Shown one piece after another: positions 7,935-16,528 of a stretch of 64,000 nt of DNA. Within the stretch, counting starts at the first letter, position 1, and every line of letters starts with the position of its first letter. The notes under the pieces were generated by a model, which worked only from the letters and a program-made list of their open reading frames with translations, did not search any database and was not told where the DNA came from. The position numbers and the translations under genes were made by a program. The stretch is from NCBI GenBank assembly GCA_964543235.1, contig CAZIXE010000012.1, forward strand, positions 13,925 through 77,924. The letters run 5' to 3'. Source of the DNA: JANMMJ01 sp964543235. GTDB taxonomy: Bacteria > Pseudomonadota > Alphaproteobacteria > Rhizobiales > Aestuariivirgaceae.

Positions 7935-8248
7935 GCGGGTACGTAATCATCGTTGATTTCAGGCTTCGCCCGGGCAGCATGGATGCCTTCCGCGAACTGG
8001 TCGACGCTAACGCCGCGGATTCCTGCAGGCTGGAGTCCGGTTGTCGCCGATTCGATGTCCTGGTTCCGGTGGCCGAGCCCGACCGGATCGTTCTTTACGA
8101 GATCTATAATGATCGCGATGCATTCGAGGCACATCTGAACACTCCCCACTTCGCGTCATTCAATAGGGAGAGCAGCCCGCTGGTTGCGACCAAGTCAGTT
8201 AGCGAATTTGCTCTCGGCTGCGAGGGCTCCGCCACGGCGACCCTGTAG
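7931..8248 (+). CDS. ABM-fold (antibiotic biosynthesis monooxygenase-like) protein
   Basis: 105 residues from MSGYVIIVDFRLRPGSMDAF; the ATG overlaps the GntR stop (ATGA), so an upstream in-frame ATG at 7907 is less likely. The sequence is a ferredoxin-like ABM domain: strand, helix, ESGCRRFDVLVPVAEPDRIVLYEIYNDRDAFEAHLNTPHF. Proteins of this type (YgiN/LsrG-like) act as cofactor-free monooxygenases or isomerases, LsrG being an isomerase of a sugar-derived phosphate. In this operon an isomerase step on a sugar-acid intermediate is an attractive guess, but nothing in the sequence proves it. Confidence 0.88.
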   Translation: MSGYVIIVDFRLRPGSMDAFRELVDANAADSCRLESGCRRFDVLVPVAEPDRIVLYEIYNDRDAFEAHLNTPHFASFNRESSPLVATKSVSEFALGCEGSATATL

Positions 8249-8257
8249 GAACCAGCA

Positions 8258-9037
8258 ATGCCGCGCACCGACCTCAAGGACATGACGAAGACAAGGACCC
8301 TCAAGGTCGGGCACTTCATCGTCGAGTTCGCGACACCGGGTATCGGTCACGTGCTGAAAGCGGCGGGCTGCGATTTCGCATTGTTTGATCTCGAGCACTC
8401 GGGCTTCGGATTCGAGACGGTCAAGAGCGCCATTCGCTACTTCGAGGCGGCTGGCGTGGCACCGATTGTGAGGGTGCCTTCCAAAGACTACCATCATATC
8501 GCGCGCGCCTGCGACATGGGGGCTGAAGGAATCATGGTTCCCATGGTCAACAACGCTGCCGAAGCGCTAAGCATCCTTGATTGCATGAAGTACTATCCAC
8601 TCGGCAAACGCGGTGTCGCACTCGGCGTTGCGCACGACAACTACGGGACCGGCCCGGTGCCGGAGAAGCTCGCCACAGCAAACAATCACACCACCCTTTT
8701 CTGCCAGATTGAAACCGCCGAAGGGGCGGAAAATGCTGAAGCCATTGCGGCAGTGGATGGCGTCGATGTGCTGTGGGTCGGTCATTTTGACCTCTCGGTG
8801 TCGCTGGGCATCCCGGGGCAGTTCGAGCATCCGAAGTTTCTTGGGGCCATCGAGCGCGCAGTCGCCGCCGCGAAAAAGCATGGAAAGGCCTTGGGCCGCC
8901 TGGTTCCGACAACCGATCTTGGTGTCAGTCTCTACAGGCAGGGCTTCGATTTCTGCTGTTACTCTGGCGATGTCTGGGTGCTTCGCGATGCATTGGGCGA
9001 GGCTGTCCGAAAAATCAGGGAGGGCTGCCGTCCATGA
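8258..9037 (+). CDS. HpcH/HpaI family class II aldolase
   Basis: 259 residues of the HpaI/GarL family of metal-dependent aldolases that cleave or form 2-keto-3-deoxy sugar acids. Visible landmarks: VGHFIVEFATPGIGHVLKAAGCDFALFDLEHSG (the metal-side histidine and the ED/EH pair), VRVPSKDYHHIARACDMGAEGIMVPMV, the metal-binding glutamate in CQIETAEGAENAEAI and the aspartate in VLWVGHFDLSVSLG. In the operon it probably makes pyruvate or a related ketoacid and an aldehyde from the catabolised sugar acid. It overlaps the following dehydrogenase gene by 4 nt. Confidence 0.92.
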   Translation: MPRTDLKDMTKTRTLKVGHFIVEFATPGIGHVLKAAGCDFALFDLEHSGFGFETVKSAIRYFEAAGVAPIVRVPSKDYHHIARACDMGAEGIMVPMVNNAAEALSILDCMKYYPLGKRGVALGVAHDNYGTGPVPEKLATANNHTTLFCQIETAEGAENAEAIAAVDGVDVLWVGHFDLSVSLGIPGQFEHPKFLGAIERAVAAAKKHGKALGRLVPTTDLGVSLYRQGFDFCCYSGDVWVLRDALGEAVRKIREGCRP

Positions 9038-10083
9038 CGCCGCACTTCCGGGTCGCTCTCTCCGGTGATTTCAAGAAGCCGGACGGCTCGCCGGTATTTC
9101 CCGACTTCGACGTCACTCCGCTCGCCAATGCGGTGGGCATCGAGATGGCCTATTTGAGCGGCACGTCGCCCATTCCGGCTGATGAACTCGCAAATTTCGA
9201 CGCGCTCATACTGCTCAGTGGCCGTTTCGCCGCCGAGAGCATTCCAGGCGATGGCCGGCTGTCGGTCGTTGCGAGATTCGGGGTAGGCTACGACAATGTC
9301 GATGTCCAGGCGTGTACTCAGAGCGATGTGGCTCTGGTCATTACCCCCGACGGGGTACGACGCCCGGTCGCGGTGTCGATCATCACCTTCATTCTGGCCC
9401 TGTCGGGCAAGCTCCTGGCCAAGGACCGGTTGGCGCGCATGGGACCGGCCGGATTTGCGGCGCGCGGAGAGCATATGGGTGTAGGGCTCGTGGGCAGGAC
9501 CCTCGGTTCGATCGGTGTCGGCAACATCGGTGCTGAGATGTTCCGGCTGGCGCGGCCGTTCGACATGAGGTTCATTGCGCATGACCCCTATGCCGATCCG
9601 ATCGCGGTGAAGGAGCTTGGCATCGAACTGATGCCGATCGAAGAAGTTTTCGCACGGGCGGACTTCTTGACGGTCAATTGCCCGCTAACGGCCGAGACGC
9701 AACATCTCGTCAATGCCGAAAGGCTCAGCCTGATGAAACCCACCGCCTACTTCATCAACACGGCGCGGGGTCCAATTGTGGACCAGAGAGCCCTCACCAA
9801 GGTTCTCCAGGAGCGGCGTATTGCCGGAGCAGGGCTCGATGTGTTCGAGCAGGAGCCGACCGATGCCAACGATCCGCTGCTCAAGTTGGACAATGTGGTG
9901 CTGGCTCCGCACGCGTTGTGCTGGACTGATCAGTGCTTTGCCGGAAACGGTGCTGCAGATGTGAAGGCGGTGCTGGACGTCCAGCACGGGCGAGTGCCGC
10001 GCGGTGTGGTCAATCGACAAGTACTTGAGTCAGAGGGGTTCAGAGCCAAGCTAGAAGCCTATCGGAATCGCTTTGGCAACTAG
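9034..10083 (+). CDS. D-isomer-specific 2-hydroxyacid dehydrogenase
   Basis: 349 residues, about 20 longer than typical. The Rossmann dinucleotide site GxGxxG is at 161-166 (GVGNIG). The catalytic triad is complete: R245 (NTARGPI), E274 (DVFEQEP) and H293 (LAPHAL). RFGVGYDNVDV near residue 81 is the substrate-side motif. It should interconvert a 2-hydroxy acid and 2-keto acid with NAD(P)H. Its place after the HpaI aldolase suggests it reduces the aldolase product or oxidises the incoming sugar acid. It is followed by a 74-nt gap and then the transporter genes. Confidence 0.93.
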   Translation: MTPHFRVALSGDFKKPDGSPVFPDFDVTPLANAVGIEMAYLSGTSPIPADELANFDALILLSGRFAAESIPGDGRLSVVARFGVGYDNVDVQACTQSDVALVITPDGVRRPVAVSIITFILALSGKLLAKDRLARMGPAGFAARGEHMGVGLVGRTLGSIGVGNIGAEMFRLARPFDMRFIAHDPYADPIAVKELGIELMPIEEVFARADFLTVNCPLTAETQHLVNAERLSLMKPTAYFINTARGPIVDQRALTKVLQERRIAGAGLDVFEQEPTDANDPLLKLDNVVLAPHALCWTDQCFAGNGAADVKAVLDVQHGRVPRGVVNRQVLESEGFRAKLEAYRNRFGN

Positions 10084-10157
10084 GAGATTCGGCGCTGTGG
10101 TGCGCCGTGACAGTGGAGTGGCTGCGGATGGCGGTCGTCCAGATATGGGAGGAAGTC

Positions 10158-11606
10158 ATGGTTACCAGACGAGATATTGGCAAGTTTGGTCTTGCTGCGA
10201 CCTTTGTGGCGGCGGGTGGAAAGGCCGCGTGGGCTGAGTCCGCTGCGGAAGTCGCCGTTCGCGAGGCCCAGAAATACAAGGGCCTGTCGATCACCATCGT
10301 GTGGGAAGCGGGACTGCAGTCACTCGACCCACTGAATTTCTCCGGGCCCAAGTGGAAAGAGCTCACGGGTATAGACGTCAAGGTCGTAGAAGTGCCGGTC
10401 GCCGAGATGTTCACCAAGATCATGCAAGAATACCGCGCAGGCACAGGAGCATACGACGCTCTCAACGTTATCCCTTCCTGGATGCCCGATCTTGCCAATG
10501 CGGGGGCACTCGAGGTGCTCGACCCCTATGTTGACAAGTATGGCTTCCGCGAGGAGCTGCAGAAGATCGCGCCAACCTACCGCGACAACCAGATGATGGT
10601 GGACGGCAAGATCTTCGGGTTCCCCGACGATGGCGACGTATTCTTGATGTACTACCGGAAGGACATGCTGGGTGATCCGGCAATCCAGGCCGCCTACAAG
10701 GAAAAATTCGGCGCGGACCTGCCCGTGCCACCAACCACCTGGAAGGATTTCGACCAGGTTGCGCAGTTCATCACCGAACATACCGGCGGCAATCCTTACG
10801 GCGCGGCGTTCTTCCGAGAGGCCGGCTATGGCAACTTCATGTTCCAGGAGCGCTTCCGCAATGAGGGCGGCAAGTTCTTCGACGGCGAAAGCATGAAAGC
10901 GACGATCAACTCACCGGCTGGAGTCAAAGTTTTCAACGACTGGCTCGCGGAGAATAAGTTTGGTCCGCCCGGCGTCGAGCAATGGGGCTTTGTCGAGAAC
11001 CTCGCGGCCTTCCTGCAGGGCCAGACAGCCATGACCATCTCGTGGCCACCTTACGGCCGGTGGGCGGCGGGCTACGGCACCGAACAAGAGGTCATGAGCT
11101 GGGTTCCAAAATCCACGATCGCTGGCAAGGTTGGCTACGCCCTGCCGCCAGGAGGACATCCCCAGCTTGCTGCCGGCTTTGCGCTGTCGGTGGCTTCGAC
11201 GTCCAAGAACAAGGATGCGGCCTACCTGTTCATCCAGTGGTTGAACAGCGAAGAAGTAAGTCTGCAACGCGTGCAACTGCCCTACGCATTGCGCGATCCT
11301 TTCCGGGACTCGCATTTCACCAGTCCCGAATATCTGGCAAAGTGGCCAGATGCGAAGGACTATCTTGCCGCCCTCCAGGCCGGCGCCAATTCCGGACTGC
11401 TCGACCTGTCGCTGCTCCAGACCGACAAATACGAAGAGGTGCTGCGCCAATCAGTATCGAAACTCTGGGCCGGAGAGGATCCGCAGTCGATCCTCGACAC
11501 GGCGGCGGCTGAATGGGACGCGATTACAGAACGGATCGGCGTCGACAAGCAGAAGGCTGTGTACAACAGCTGGGCCGCCAAGTCGGGTGCATATCCGAAG
11601 ATGTAA
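10158..11606 (+). CDS. ABC transporter sugar-binding protein (family 1), Tat-type signal
   Basis: 482 residues from MVTRRDIGKFGLAATFVAAGGKAAWAE. This ATG has a strong GGGAGG site 7 nt upstream; an in-frame start at 10107 has none. The leader carries twin arginines (RR at 4-5) followed by a hydrophobic stretch and an A-x-A-like cleavage site, so Tat export is likely. The mature part is a family 1 extracellular solute-binding protein: GLSITIVWEAGLQSLDPLN, YDALNVIPSWMPDLANAGALEVLDPYVDKYG, FPDDGDVFLMYYRKDML. It delivers the substrate, presumably a sugar or sugar acid, to the permease pair encoded next. Confidence 0.94.
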   Translation: MVTRRDIGKFGLAATFVAAGGKAAWAESAAEVAVREAQKYKGLSITIVWEAGLQSLDPLNFSGPKWKELTGIDVKVVEVPVAEMFTKIMQEYRAGTGAYDALNVIPSWMPDLANAGALEVLDPYVDKYGFREELQKIAPTYRDNQMMVDGKIFGFPDDGDVFLMYYRKDMLGDPAIQAAYKEKFGADLPVPPTTWKDFDQVAQFITEHTGGNPYGAAFFREAGYGNFMFQERFRNEGGKFFDGESMKATINSPAGVKVFNDWLAENKFGPPGVEQWGFVENLAAFLQGQTAMTISWPPYGRWAAGYGTEQEVMSWVPKSTIAGKVGYALPPGGHPQLAAGFALSVASTSKNKDAAYLFIQWLNSEEVSLQRVQLPYALRDPFRDSHFTSPEYLAKWPDAKDYLAALQAGANSGLLDLSLLQTDKYEEVLRQSVSKLWAGEDPQSILDTAAAEWDAITERIGVDKQKAVYNSWAAKSGAYPKM

Positions 11607-11628
11607 GCGAACGCCATCAACCACACCA

Positions 11629-11723
11629 GTCATCCCCGGGCTTGTCACGGGGACCCATGGTTCCGCGTTCCCGACCTCGGTGTCTGTGGCACCATGGGTC
11701 GCCGGGCAAGGCCCGGCGATGAC
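11629..11723. repeat. Long imperfect palindrome between binding-protein and permease genes
   Basis: A 95-bp element begins GTCATCCCCGGGCTTG and ends CGATGAC. The outer 33-nt arms (11629-11661 and 11691-11723) are near-complementary (ACCCATGGT against ACCATGGGT, CCGGGC against GCCCGG). It has the look of the dispersed GTCATCCC...GGGTC palindromic repeats of alphaproteobacteria. As RNA it would form a stable hairpin after the binding-protein gene. It could slow 3' decay of that segment and give more binding protein than permease, as intercistronic hairpins do in maltose-type operons. No second copy was noticed in this window. Confidence 0.75.
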
Positions 11724-11749
11724 ACCGTCGGTCAATCTGCCGGACCAGC

Positions 11750-12628
11750 ATGACAGTCGCCGTTCACCCTGACCGCAACTTCAAGTACTGGCTGATCGGC
11801 CCAGCCATTTTCCTCCTGCTGCTCATCGGCCTGTTCCCACTAGTCTACTCGCTGGTGGTGAGCTTCATGCGCATCACCATGCTGGAAGTCGATACCTCCT
11901 TTGCCGGCCTCGAAAACTACGCTCAGCTCTTTCGGGACAAGCGCCTATGGCAGGCGCTTCTGCATACCGGCATCATCGTCGTCATCGCCCTGCCTATCGA
12001 GCTCCTCCTCGGCCTGGCCATGGCCTACCTGTTTCTCGAGCGCATGCCGGCCCGACAGATCTTCGTTTCACTTCTGGTGCTGCCGACCATCATCTCGCCG
12101 ATTGTGGCCGGAGCGACCTGGAGAATCATGTTCGACAACCGTTACGGCCCGATCAACCAGATACTCGGCTGGATAGCGGGTCATCCGGTGCCGGCGCTGT
12201 GGACGGTCAATCCCAATCTCGTCTATCCGGCCATCATCTTCTGCGAAATCTGGCAATGGACGCCGTTCATGTTCCTGATCCTGCTCGCAGCACTGTCGAA
12301 CGTCGACCGGTCGCTAACCGAAGCGGCCGAACTTGACGGCGCGAAGTTCTGGCGGACATTCCGGTTCATTGTCCTGCCGGCAATCTGGCCGGTGATGGCG
12401 ATTGCCATTCTCATCCGTGGCCTCGACCTGTTCCGCATCTTCGACATCATCTGGGCGCTGACGATGGGCGGTCCCGGTACCCGCACGGAAACGATCTCGG
12501 TCTACACATACGTCCAGGGCTTTCAACAGTTCGAAACCAGTTACACTGCGGCAATTGCTTTCCTGGTCATATTCATCCTCACTATCATCGTCGTGTGGGC
12601 CATACGCCGCATGGGGCTGGCTAAATGA
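11750..12628 (+). CDS. Carbohydrate ABC transporter permease, MalF-like
   Basis: 292 residues with six predicted membrane helices, starting with YWLIGPAIFLLLLIGLFPLVY. The cytoplasmic EAA loop that docks to the ATPase is visible (LTEAAELDGAKFWRTFRFIVLP, about residues 188-210). The ending WAIRRMGLAK is typical of UgpA/MalF-type permeases. It overlaps the next permease gene by 4 nt. It forms the channel with the following protein and takes substrate from the Tat-exported binding protein. Confidence 0.95.
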   Translation: MTVAVHPDRNFKYWLIGPAIFLLLLIGLFPLVYSLVVSFMRITMLEVDTSFAGLENYAQLFRDKRLWQALLHTGIIVVIALPIELLLGLAMAYLFLERMPARQIFVSLLVLPTIISPIVAGATWRIMFDNRYGPINQILGWIAGHPVPALWTVNPNLVYPAIIFCEIWQWTPFMFLILLAALSNVDRSLTEAAELDGAKFWRTFRFIVLPAIWPVMAIAILIRGLDLFRIFDIIWALTMGGPGTRTETISVYTYVQGFQQFETSYTAAIAFLVIFILTIIVVWAIRRMGLAK

Positions 12629-13464
12629 GTGGCCAGCCGTTTCACCGCCGCAGGGATGTGCGGCTCGGTTTGCGCTATGCGGTGGCGCTGGTGCTGGTCG
12701 TCTTCTTCCTTTTCCCCGTCTACTGGCTGTTTTCGATCTCGTTCAAGACGCCGGATGAGATCTTTGCGTTTCCGCCGGTTTGGTATCCGAGCAGCATCCA
12801 GTTCGGCAACTACAGGGTGCTGTTCAAGGACGGCGATGCTGCGACGGTGTGGAACAGCCTGGTGCTCGCATCAGTTTCGACCTTCTTCGCCATGATCTTC
12901 GGCACGATCGCTGCCTACAGCCTGGTGCGATTCAAGACCGGCGGAGAAAACCTTGCGGTTTGGATCATCTCGCAGCGTATGATGCCACCGGTCGCAATCG
13001 TGTTCCCGGTGTTCCTGCTCTATGTCTATCTGGGGTGGGTCGATACCTATCACGGCCTGATCATCCTCTACACCGCCTTCAGCCTGCCCTATGTCATCTG
13101 GATGATGCGCGGCTATATCGAGGACATCCCGCTGGAACTCGAGGAAAGTGCACTGGTCGATGGCTGCACGCGCTGGCAGGTCGTTTGGAAAGTGGTCATT
13201 CCCATGGCCCGATCGGGACTCTTCGCGACCGCAGTGTTCACCTTTGTATTCGCCTGGAACGACTTCCTGTTTGCGCTGGTTCTCACCCGGACCGAGGTCA
13301 CGACATATACCGTCCAGGTCACCCACTACTTCGGCGGCCAATCCAATTTCTGGGCCAAGATTGCGGCAATGTCGGTCCTGGGGACTATTCCGGTATTCTT
13401 CGCCGTGGCAACCATGCAGCGTTATCTGGTGCGGGGCATCTCTATGGGAGCAGTCAAGGGCTAG
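12625..13464 (+). CDS. Carbohydrate ABC transporter permease, MalG-like
   Basis: 279 residues, six predicted membrane helices. It starts with a basic stretch and YAVALVLVVFFLFPVYWLFSISFKTPDE, the usual N-terminus of MalG/UgpE-type permeases. The EAA-type loop is LEESALVDGCTRWQVVWKVVIPMA (about 170-194). The C-terminus RYLVRGISMGAVKG is the family ending. Start ATG overlaps the previous stop (ATGA), so the pair is translationally coupled. Confidence 0.95.
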   Translation: MSGQPFHRRRDVRLGLRYAVALVLVVFFLFPVYWLFSISFKTPDEIFAFPPVWYPSSIQFGNYRVLFKDGDAATVWNSLVLASVSTFFAMIFGTIAAYSLVRFKTGGENLAVWIISQRMMPPVAIVFPVFLLYVYLGWVDTYHGLIILYTAFSLPYVIWMMRGYIEDIPLELEESALVDGCTRWQVVWKVVIPMARSGLFATAVFTFVFAWNDFLFALVLTRTEVTTYTVQVTHYFGGQSNFWAKIAAMSVLGTIPVFFAVATMQRYLVRGISMGAVKG

Positions 13465-13466
13465 AC

Positions 13467-14540
13467 ATGTCAGATCTCAAGATCGCTGGGCTGCACAAGT
13501 ATTATGGGATGTTTCACGCGGTCAGGGGCATCGATCTCGACGTGCCTTCCGGTGAGTTCACGGTGCTGGTGGGACCGTCAGGCTGCGGGAAGTCGACGCT
13601 GCTCAGGACCATAGCTGGTCTTGAGGAAGCGAGCGCCGGCACCATTGAGATCGGCAACAAGGATGTCACCTGGGCCAGGCCACGTGATCGCGATATCGCC
13701 ATGGTATTCCAGAACTATGCGCTCTATCCCTATCTCAACGTCTACGAAAACATTGCGTTCGGGCTTAGAGCGCGCAAATTCTCCAAGATTGAGATCGAAC
13801 AGCGAGTCAGCCGCGCGGCGGGCATGCTCGGTATCAATGCCCTGTTGGAGCGTTTCCCCCGTGAACTCTCCGGCGGGCAGCGGCAGCGGGTGGCGATTGG
13901 CCGTGCCATCGTGCGCGACGCCCGCCTGTTCCTGTTCGATGAGCCGCTCAGCAATCTCGACGCGCAGCTGCGCGACGAAATGCGGGCGGAAATCAAGCGG
14001 CTGCACCAGGAGCTCGGGCGGACGATGATCTACGTTACCCACGATCAGATTGAGGCGATGACTCTCGCCGACCGGATCGTGCTGCTCCGTGACGGCGTGA
14101 TCGAGCAGCAAGGCGCGCCGCTTGATCTGTTCGAGCGGCCGGCGAGCAAATTTGTGGCAGGCTTCCTCGGGAGCCCCAAGATGAATTTCATTCCGGCAAC
14201 GGTTGCGGGAAAGAGCTTCGTTCTAGCTGATGGAACAAAGCTACCGGTGCCGGCGCATGCGCTAATCGGGGGGCAAGAGACGGTCATAATCGGCATCAGG
14301 CCACAATACATCACGCGGGCAGGCAAGTCGGCCGCTGCCGGCCATGCCCATGTCACCACGGTGGTCGAGCTCGTGCAGCCGACTGGATCGCGCACCCAGG
14401 TGACCTTTCCACTTGGAGGCGTTGTTTCTGTTGCGGAGCTTGATCCTCGGGATGCGGCCGCCCCAGGTGAGAAGGTAACGCTCTCGCTGGACATGCGGCG
14501 TGCCGTGTTGATCGACCCGCAAAGTGAGAAGGTCATCTAA
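13467..14540 (+). CDS. Carbohydrate ABC transporter ATPase, MalK/UgpC-like
   Basis: 357 residues from MSDLKIAGLHKYYG, 2 nt after the permease stop. A longer frame open upstream only overlaps the permease gene. Walker A GPSGCGKST (about 35-43), Q-loop MVFQNYALYP, signature LSGGQRQRVAIGRAIV, Walker B LFLFDEPLSNLD and the switch histidine in YVTHDQ are all intact. A C-terminal TOBE/OB domain (about 240-357) is present, as in MalK, and includes VIIGIRPQYI. It powers import of the operon's substrate. Confidence 0.96.
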   Translation: MSDLKIAGLHKYYGMFHAVRGIDLDVPSGEFTVLVGPSGCGKSTLLRTIAGLEEASAGTIEIGNKDVTWARPRDRDIAMVFQNYALYPYLNVYENIAFGLRARKFSKIEIEQRVSRAAGMLGINALLERFPRELSGGQRQRVAIGRAIVRDARLFLFDEPLSNLDAQLRDEMRAEIKRLHQELGRTMIYVTHDQIEAMTLADRIVLLRDGVIEQQGAPLDLFERPASKFVAGFLGSPKMNFIPATVAGKSFVLADGTKLPVPAHALIGGQETVIIGIRPQYITRAGKSAAAGHAHVTTVVELVQPTGSRTQVTFPLGGVVSVAELDPRDAAAPGEKVTLSLDMRRAVLIDPQSEKVI

Positions 14541-14560
14541 GACAATAGTGAGAGGGGAAC

Positions 14561-16525
14561 ATGGCCAGAAGCACAGCGAGCCGAGCCGTCAAATTGTATG
14601 GAACCGAGGTGCCTGACGGCAAACGCCGGGAACTGAAAGCGGGTGCGCTGACGGCGATGCTCGACAATGGCGCCGTCCGTTACATTCGCTATCACGGAGC
14701 CGAGGTCCTGCGCGGCATAGCTTATCTGGTGCGGGACAAGAACTGGGGTACTTATGCTCCCGCAATCGAGAATCTCAAGATCAGACAGGGCACGAAAGGG
14801 TTCAGCGTCAGGTACACTGCAACATGCAAGGACGACAGCCAAAGCATCCGTTACGCCGCCACGATTGAAGGCACGCCCGACGGAAGCCTGACATTCTCTG
14901 CCACTGCTACGCCACTCACCAGCTTTCTGACAAACAGGACCGGGTTTGTAGTGCTGCACCCTCTCGAGGGTGTTGTTGATCGGCCGGTTGAGGTCATTCA
15001 CACCGACGGCAAGAAGGAGAAACGGAAGTTTCCGAAGTACATCAGCCCCGGGCAGCCGATCTTCGAGATCCGGTCGCTCAAGCATACGGTAATGCCAGGA
15101 GTGACGGCCACGGTGCTAATGGAGGGCAACAAGTTCGAGATGGAAGATCATCGCAACTGGATGGACGCCTCCTACAAGACCTATGTGTGCTCGCTCCTTG
15201 ACCCTTGGCCATACAAACTTGAAAAGGGTAAGACGTTTACGCAATCGGTGACACTGACAATTGCGGGAAGGGCCGCAAAGGCCGGGAAGCGTCGCTCATC
15301 CTCGGTCATCGATGTTGCACTGGGCGGTACCAGAGGACGGTTGCCGCGATTCGGTACTGGTGTGCCGATGGCCGAGGCACAAGCTGCCTTGGCGGAAGCG
15401 GCACTCATAGGTGCGGCAAAGCCGGCGTCACTGGTCTGTCAGATCGATGGCCGTCAGTCCGGACAAGAAAAGGCAGCGGCCGCCTTTGCAAAGCTCAAGT
15501 CGTTAACGGGCGTACCAGTGACGCTTGAGATCGTTCTTCCGGCAAAGTCACCGGCCATGGACGAAACCAGGGCCATCTCCGATGCCGTCAGGACTGGCGG
15601 CCTGGTTCCCGATGCTGTCGTCGTGAGCCAAGCACATGACCTCAAATCTTTCCAACCCAATACGTCGCGACCATGGGGCCCCAGCTATGAAGAGATGGCT
15701 GCGGCGGCTCGGGCCTGCTTCCCGAACGCGCTGGTGGGTGGCGGTATGCTTTCCTACTTCACTGAACTGAACAGAAAGCCGGTGCCGCGACAGGTCTTTG
15801 ACTTCATTACCCACACCGTCTGCCCGATCGTTCATGCGGCCGATGATATCTCTGTGATGGAGACCCTGGAGGCGTTGCCCTGGATAGTTGCATCGACCCG
15901 GGCCATGATCGGCAAGCAACCTTACCACCTTGGCCCGTCGAGCATTCCGTGCCGCGACAATCCCTATGGTGCTGCCGTCGCATCCAACCCGGGCAATGGC
16001 CGAGTTTGCCTTGCAGATATGGATCCGCGGCAGCGCGGCCTCTATGGAGCGTCGTGGTTGCTCGGCCTGGCAGCGGGATGCACTCAAGGTGGCCTTGATG
16101 CCGTAGCGCTTGCATCCGCCGTCGGTGCACAAGGGCTGATCTACCGAAAGGCGGCCTACCCGCAGCCCTGGTTTGATGGCAATGACGCCCGCGTTTATCC
16201 TGCCTACCATGTGTTGGCGGGACTTGGTCCCCTGAGTGGGGTGCGAGGGCTTTCCGTTGCCAATGATGCGCCGTCACGCATGACGGCAATCGGTGCGCAA
16301 ATGAGGACCGGCAGGATCCTGTGGTTGGCCAACCGGACGGGTGAAAAGCAGAAAGTGAAGATCAGAGGCCTTGACGGTCCGGCGCGCATCCATGTGATCG
16401 ACGAAGCAAGCTTTGCAGCTGCAACACGCGATCCCGCTATGCTGAGCGTGGAGGGAAGTTCGCTCCGGAAAGTTAGCGATATTGAACTTGCGCCATATGC
16501 CGTTGTACGCATCATGACAACATAG
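14561..16525 (+). CDS. D-apionate-lactonase-like protein
   Basis: 654 residues, no signal peptide, so cytoplasmic. From memory it matches the ApnL family named in work on D-apiose catabolism: an N-terminal beta-rich part with VLRGIAYLVRDKNWGTYAPAIENL, TNRTGFVVLHPLEGV and MEDHRNWMDASYKTY, then a TIM-barrel-like middle (SLVCQIDGRQ, VGGGMLSYFTELNRKPV, DFITHTVCPIVHAADD). The C-terminal beta domain includes ILWLANRTGEKQKVKI. ApnL hydrolyses D-apionolactone to D-apionate. The adjacent four-carbon-acid kinase and aldolase fit such a branched-sugar pathway. I cannot name catalytic residues. A different lactone or sugar-acid substrate remains possible. Confidence 0.65.
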   Translation: MARSTASRAVKLYGTEVPDGKRRELKAGALTAMLDNGAVRYIRYHGAEVLRGIAYLVRDKNWGTYAPAIENLKIRQGTKGFSVRYTATCKDDSQSIRYAATIEGTPDGSLTFSATATPLTSFLTNRTGFVVLHPLEGVVDRPVEVIHTDGKKEKRKFPKYISPGQPIFEIRSLKHTVMPGVTATVLMEGNKFEMEDHRNWMDASYKTYVCSLLDPWPYKLEKGKTFTQSVTLTIAGRAAKAGKRRSSSVIDVALGGTRGRLPRFGTGVPMAEAQAALAEAALIGAAKPASLVCQIDGRQSGQEKAAAAFAKLKSLTGVPVTLEIVLPAKSPAMDETRAISDAVRTGGLVPDAVVVSQAHDLKSFQPNTSRPWGPSYEEMAAAARACFPNALVGGGMLSYFTELNRKPVPRQVFDFITHTVCPIVHAADDISVMETLEALPWIVASTRAMIGKQPYHLGPSSIPCRDNPYGAAVASNPGNGRVCLADMDPRQRGLYGASWLLGLAAGCTQGGLDAVALASAVGAQGLIYRKAAYPQPWFDGNDARVYPAYHVLAGLGPLSGVRGLSVANDAPSRMTAIGAQMRTGRILWLANRTGEKQKVKIRGLDGPARIHVIDEASFAAATRDPAMLSVEGSSLRKVSDIELAPYAVVRIMTT

Positions 16526-16528
16526 GCC

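Noticed and set aside
12780..13466. N-terminal extension of the sugar ABC ATPase
   Set aside because: The open frame here overlaps the MalG-like permease gene, and Walker A begins only after the ATG at 13467.
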